Assembly (NCBI GenBank): GCA_029573925.1
Contig: JAKQBV010000325.1
Location: 1-7,837, forward strand
From: a bacterium
GTDB lineage: Bacteria; UBP15; UBA6099
DNA length: 7,837 nt
Reading direction: 5' to 3'
Shown: piece after piece, positions 6,095-7,837 of the stretch
How the letters are laid out: each line of letters begins with the position of its first letter
How positions within the stretch are numbered: the first letter of the stretch is position 1
Program-made: the position numbers and the translations under genes
The notes under the pieces: generated by a model
Databases searched by the model: none
Told to the model about the DNA's origin: nothing
Seen by the model: only the letters and a program-made list of their open reading frames with translations

Positions 6095-7143
6095 GCTTGT
6101 TTCACCTCTTTGTCGCCTAGGAACAACTCTATTATTCTACATATTTCTTTCGGAGCTTCAAACATATTGCCATGTTCGAGGAAGGCAAGACCGGGGCAGG
6201 GGCGGCAGGTGGGGAAGTGGCCGCAGCGGGAACACTCGAATTGCCCGATCTTCAGTTTTCTCAGCGCGTTGAACACAGCCGAATCATGCCAAAGTTCGTC
6301 AAACGGGCGCTCCTTCACATTTCCGGCGGGCAGGTCCATGATGGAGCACGGAAGAAGATTGCCCCGGGAATCTATATATCCTGATGTGCGCGCCATGGTG
6401 CACCACGCGTCGAGCGTCTTGTCCGGGGCGAAATCGTCGGGTTCATGGGGGATGAAGTTCTCCGAGAAAGTCTCCCACGGACGGGGAAGCTTTTTCAGCA
6501 ACTCTTCCGGGAGGCGGCATTCAAGCGAAGATTTCTCCCCGTCTTTTCGGGGCGCTATTATCGAATTGAACTGGTGGAAGAGCCCGCGTTTCCGGCACAG
6601 CTCCTGAATCTGCGTCGCCTCATCCTGATTCATGGTCATGAGAAGCGATATCACTTCCACTCTGAACCCCGCCTCGGACAGCATGTCTATGGCGCGGATG
6701 GTTTTCTCGAAACTGCCGGGCGAGCGAGTGACGGACTCGTGGGCTTGGGCGGTCGCCCCGTACAGGCTGACGGCAACCGCGCGGATTTTTTCCCTGTGCC
6801 GCGCCAGAAAATCCACGGTGTCCTGATCGAGCAGCGTGCCGTTGGTTTGCAGGGCGAGCCAGAAATCGGAGCGAAGCAGAAGACCGAGGATATCGTGGAT
6901 TTCCGGATGGCAGAGAAATTCCCCTCCGGTAAGACTGACGCTGAATACGCCCGCCGCGCTCATCCGGGGCAGCAGTCGCTCATAGTCCGCGGCGGTCATC
7001 TCCCCAGCTATATCGGAGCAGCCTCCCTGAATGCAGTGCACACAGTCAAGGTTACAACGGCGGGTTATCTCGAGTTGAATCCGCATGGGATTCGCCCGGC
7101 CCACCAGTTTTTTGTGAAGCTCATGTCTGGGCAGTTGAAGCAA
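6091..7143 (-). CDS. Radical SAM/SPASM peptide-modifying enzyme
   Basis: 350-residue cytoplasmic radical SAM protein. LEITRRCNLDCVHC gives the CX3CX2C cluster ligands Cys30, Cys34 and Cys37, which bind the [4Fe-4S] that cleaves S-adenosylmethionine. LTGGEF at 71-76 is the SAM-contacting GGE motif. The C-terminal SPASM domain has Cys248, a GX4C (Gly261-Cys266), Cys304, Cys307, Cys313, Cys316 and Cys335. That is enough ligands for two auxiliary Fe-S clusters, though Cys313-X2-Cys316 is one residue shorter than the usual X3. SPASM enzymes typically modify peptides (PqqE, AlbA and mycofactocin MftC types). The start is TTG 7143, chosen because GGAGG (7152-7156) lies 8 nt upstream; the internal ATG 7086 would begin only ten codons before the first cluster Cys. 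It starts 3 nt after the PqqD-like gene and its stop overlaps the peptide start, so all three are probably one translational unit. Confidence 0.92.
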   Translation of the reverse strand: MLQLPRHELHKKLVGRANPMRIQLEITRRCNLDCVHCIQGGCSDIAGEMTAADYERLLPRMSAAGVFSVSLTGGEFLCHPEIHDILGLLLRSDFWLALQTNGTLLDQDTVDFLARHREKIRAVAVSLYGATAQAHESVTRSPGSFEKTIRAIDMLSEAGFRVEVISLLMTMNQDEATQIQELCRKRGLFHQFNSIIAPRKDGEKSSLECRLPEELLKKLPRPWETFSENFIPHEPDDFAPDKTLDAWCTMARTSGYIDSRGNLLPCSIMDLPAGNVKERPFDELWHDSAVFNALRKLKIGQFECSRCGHFPTCRPCPGLAFLEHGNMFEAPKEICRIIELFLGDKEVKQA

Positions 7144-7146
7144 ATA

Positions 7147-7425
7147 TCAGACCTCCGCGACCCTGACAATCAGACCCTCGGCCTCTAGGTCGTTGAGCAG
7201 TTCGAGCGTGTCCGCAAGGGCTGTTTCGGCGTCCGCATCGAAGTTTTCGGCCACCGCCGCCGCGATTTTCCTCGCGGTCGAGCCGTCGGTAAGAATCTCC
7301 CAGATAAAAACTCCGACATCCTTCAGGTCGTAGTAAACGCCGCTCTTGATGTCCAGCAGAATCGCTTCCCCGTCGATCCTTCTTTCAATCAGGCTGCCGT
7401 TTTTTTTAAAAATGATTTCACCCAT
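7147..7425 (-). CDS. PqqD-family peptide-binding protein (RiPP recognition element)
   Basis: 92-residue protein with the PqqD winged-helix fold signature: a strand pair reading GEAILLDIKSGVYYDLKDVG, then FIWEILTDGSTARKIAAAV, then a C-terminal helix (LADTLELLNDLEAEGLI). PqqD-like proteins bind the leader of a precursor peptide and deliver it to a modifying enzyme. The immediately following radical SAM/SPASM gene and the downstream YxxPxL peptide fit that role. ATG 7425 is preferred because it matches the family's length; a TTG at 7476 would add 17 residues unlike the family. An AGG-type ribosome binding site lies 7 nt upstream of the ATG. It is the first gene of the minus-strand block and probably follows a promoter in the AT-rich gap. 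A run of eight As in codons 7-9 is a potential slippage site. It may belong to the HprK-associated PqqD families. Confidence 0.88.
   Translation of the reverse strand: MGEIIFKKNGSLIERRIDGEAILLDIKSGVYYDLKDVGVFIWEILTDGSTARKIAAAVAENFDADAETALADTLELLNDLEAEGLIVRVAEV
7152..7156 (-). promoter_or_regulatory. Ribosome binding site deciding the radical SAM TTG start
   Basis: GGAGG on the minus strand, 8 nt upstream of TTG 7143 and inside the last codons of the PqqD-like gene. It supports the TTG start over the internal ATG at 7086 and implies coupled translation of the two genes. Confidence 0.7.
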
Positions 7426-7519
7426 TCGGTCGCCTAGTTTCTTTGCGGGCCGGAGTCCTTGACGAAAGTGGAACAAATGCGTTTCCGTTAGTCCGCGACC
7501 ACAATTGTATTTTAATGAT

Positions 7520-7548
7520 ATTTTAACGTCCTTAAAAGAAACTTTAAA
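7520..7548 (-). promoter_or_regulatory. Candidate promoter for the PqqD-led operon
   Basis: On the minus strand, TTTAAA (7543-7548, four of six matches to TTGACA) is spaced 17 nt from TAAAAT (7520-7525, one mismatch to TATAAT). It would give a leader of about 90 nt before ATG 7425. The whole stretch from about 7500 to 7600 is AT-rich, so other -10-like hexamers exist. The rest of the 7426-7702 gap holds no gene I can support. Confidence 0.3.
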
Positions 7549-7630
7549 TTGAGAGGGCCAAATATTCGAAAAACAGCGGAAATTATATTAGAGAGCGAAA
7601 TAGCTCCTGCGTTTGATTTTTTTGGTTGAA

Positions 7631-7660
7631 TTGAACACGACGCGCCGGTTATTGTATAAT
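7631..7660 (+). promoter_or_regulatory. Candidate sigma70-type promoter for the plus-strand export gene
   Basis: TTGAAC (7631-7636) is followed after 18 nt by a perfect TATAAT (7655-7660). Transcription would begin near 7667, about 35 nt before the ATG at 7703. Position and spacing are right for a primary promoter, divergent from the minus-strand operon. Confidence 0.5.
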
Positions 7661-7702
7661 TCAGTTGCCGGAAACTAAAGATGCGAATGAACACAGGAAA
7701 AA

Positions 7703-7837
7703 ATGGTGAATGATATGAGAGTGGCGAAAATTTCAGCGGCTCTGTCGGCAATGCTTATTTTGTCGGCGGTCGCCGGAATGGCGGCAGACGTTGATTCAAG
7801 GCAGATAGGGCAGGGCGACAGGTTGTTGGTTAGGGTG
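7703..7837 (+). CDS. Exported protein, probable polysaccharide export (Wza-type) protein, 3'-truncated
   Basis: Only the first 45 codons are in the window. MVNDMRVAKISAALSAMLIL begins a signal peptide, with likely cleavage after AGMAA. The mature start DVDSRQIGQGDRLLVRV resembles the Y-x-I/L-G-x-G-D-x-L-x-I-x-V opening of Poly_export/SLBB outer-membrane polysaccharide secretins. The family assignment rests on this short motif only. ATG 7703 has AGGA (7695-7698) close upstream; ATG 7715 is an alternative with GGTGA five bases before it. The gene is divergent from the PqqD-led operon, and a well-formed promoter precedes it. Confidence 0.5.
   Translation, partial: MVNDMRVAKISAALSAMLILSAVAGMAADVDSRQIGQGDRLLVRV

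Noticed and set aside
5930..6607. Long plus-strand open frame of 225 codons opposite the radical SAM gene
   Set aside because: It is antisense to a clearly recognisable enzyme, shows no domain-like pattern and is explained by codon bias of the opposite strand. The same applies to the 247-codon frame at 6445-7188.
7400..7407. Run of eight T (A on the coding strand) early in the PqqD-like gene, as a programmed frameshift site
   Set aside because: The downstream frame encodes the full PqqD domain in phase with the ATG, so no shift is needed; at most it is a mutation-prone run.

Overview
This is a bacterial window of moderate to high GC (roughly mid-50s percent by eye) with short AT-rich intergenic gaps. 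Signal peptides, a lipoprotein, a periplasmic-sensor histidine kinase and a probable polysaccharide-export protein point to a Gram-negative (diderm) bacterium. I cannot place it in a phylum. UGA works as a normal stop in several genes, so the standard bacterial code applies.

Layout. Positions 3-1106 (+) hold the 3' nine-tenths of phosphoglycerate kinase (pgk), cut by the window edge. Positions 1107-1373 are a gene-free gap between convergent genes; it holds a perfect 12-bp hairpin nested in a longer inverted repeat, possibly a small MITE-like or structured element. From 7425 down to 1374, everything on the minus strand reads as one tightly packed block. In transcription order it is: a PqqD-family peptide-binding protein, a radical SAM/SPASM enzyme, a 42-residue peptide (5966-6094, likely a RiPP precursor), an HPr-kinase-like P-loop protein, a secreted TPR protein, a small lipoprotein resembling half of a solute-binding protein, and a membrane sensor histidine kinase interrupted by one in-frame TGA. 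Most junctions are overlaps or gaps of a few bases. The exception is a 160-190 nt gap before the kinase gene, which has its own candidate promoter. Positions 7426-7702 are a divergent promoter region, and a partial plus-strand gene from 7703 looks like the start of a polysaccharide-export protein.

How the genes may work together. The most interesting part is the PqqD-like protein, radical SAM/SPASM enzyme, short peptide and HPr-kinase-like protein. The peptide starts inside the stop codon of the radical SAM gene (ATGA overlap), has a good ribosome binding site, and carries a YxxPxL...G...T leader motif like those bound by PqqD-fold RiPP recognition elements. My inference is a ribosomally made, radical-SAM-modified and possibly phosphorylated peptide. 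The next three genes (TPR protein, lipoprotein, sensor kinase) are translationally coupled to each other and may form an envelope sensing module. The neighbouring export-type gene fits known associations of HprK-like/PqqD cassettes with polysaccharide loci, but the link is unproven here.
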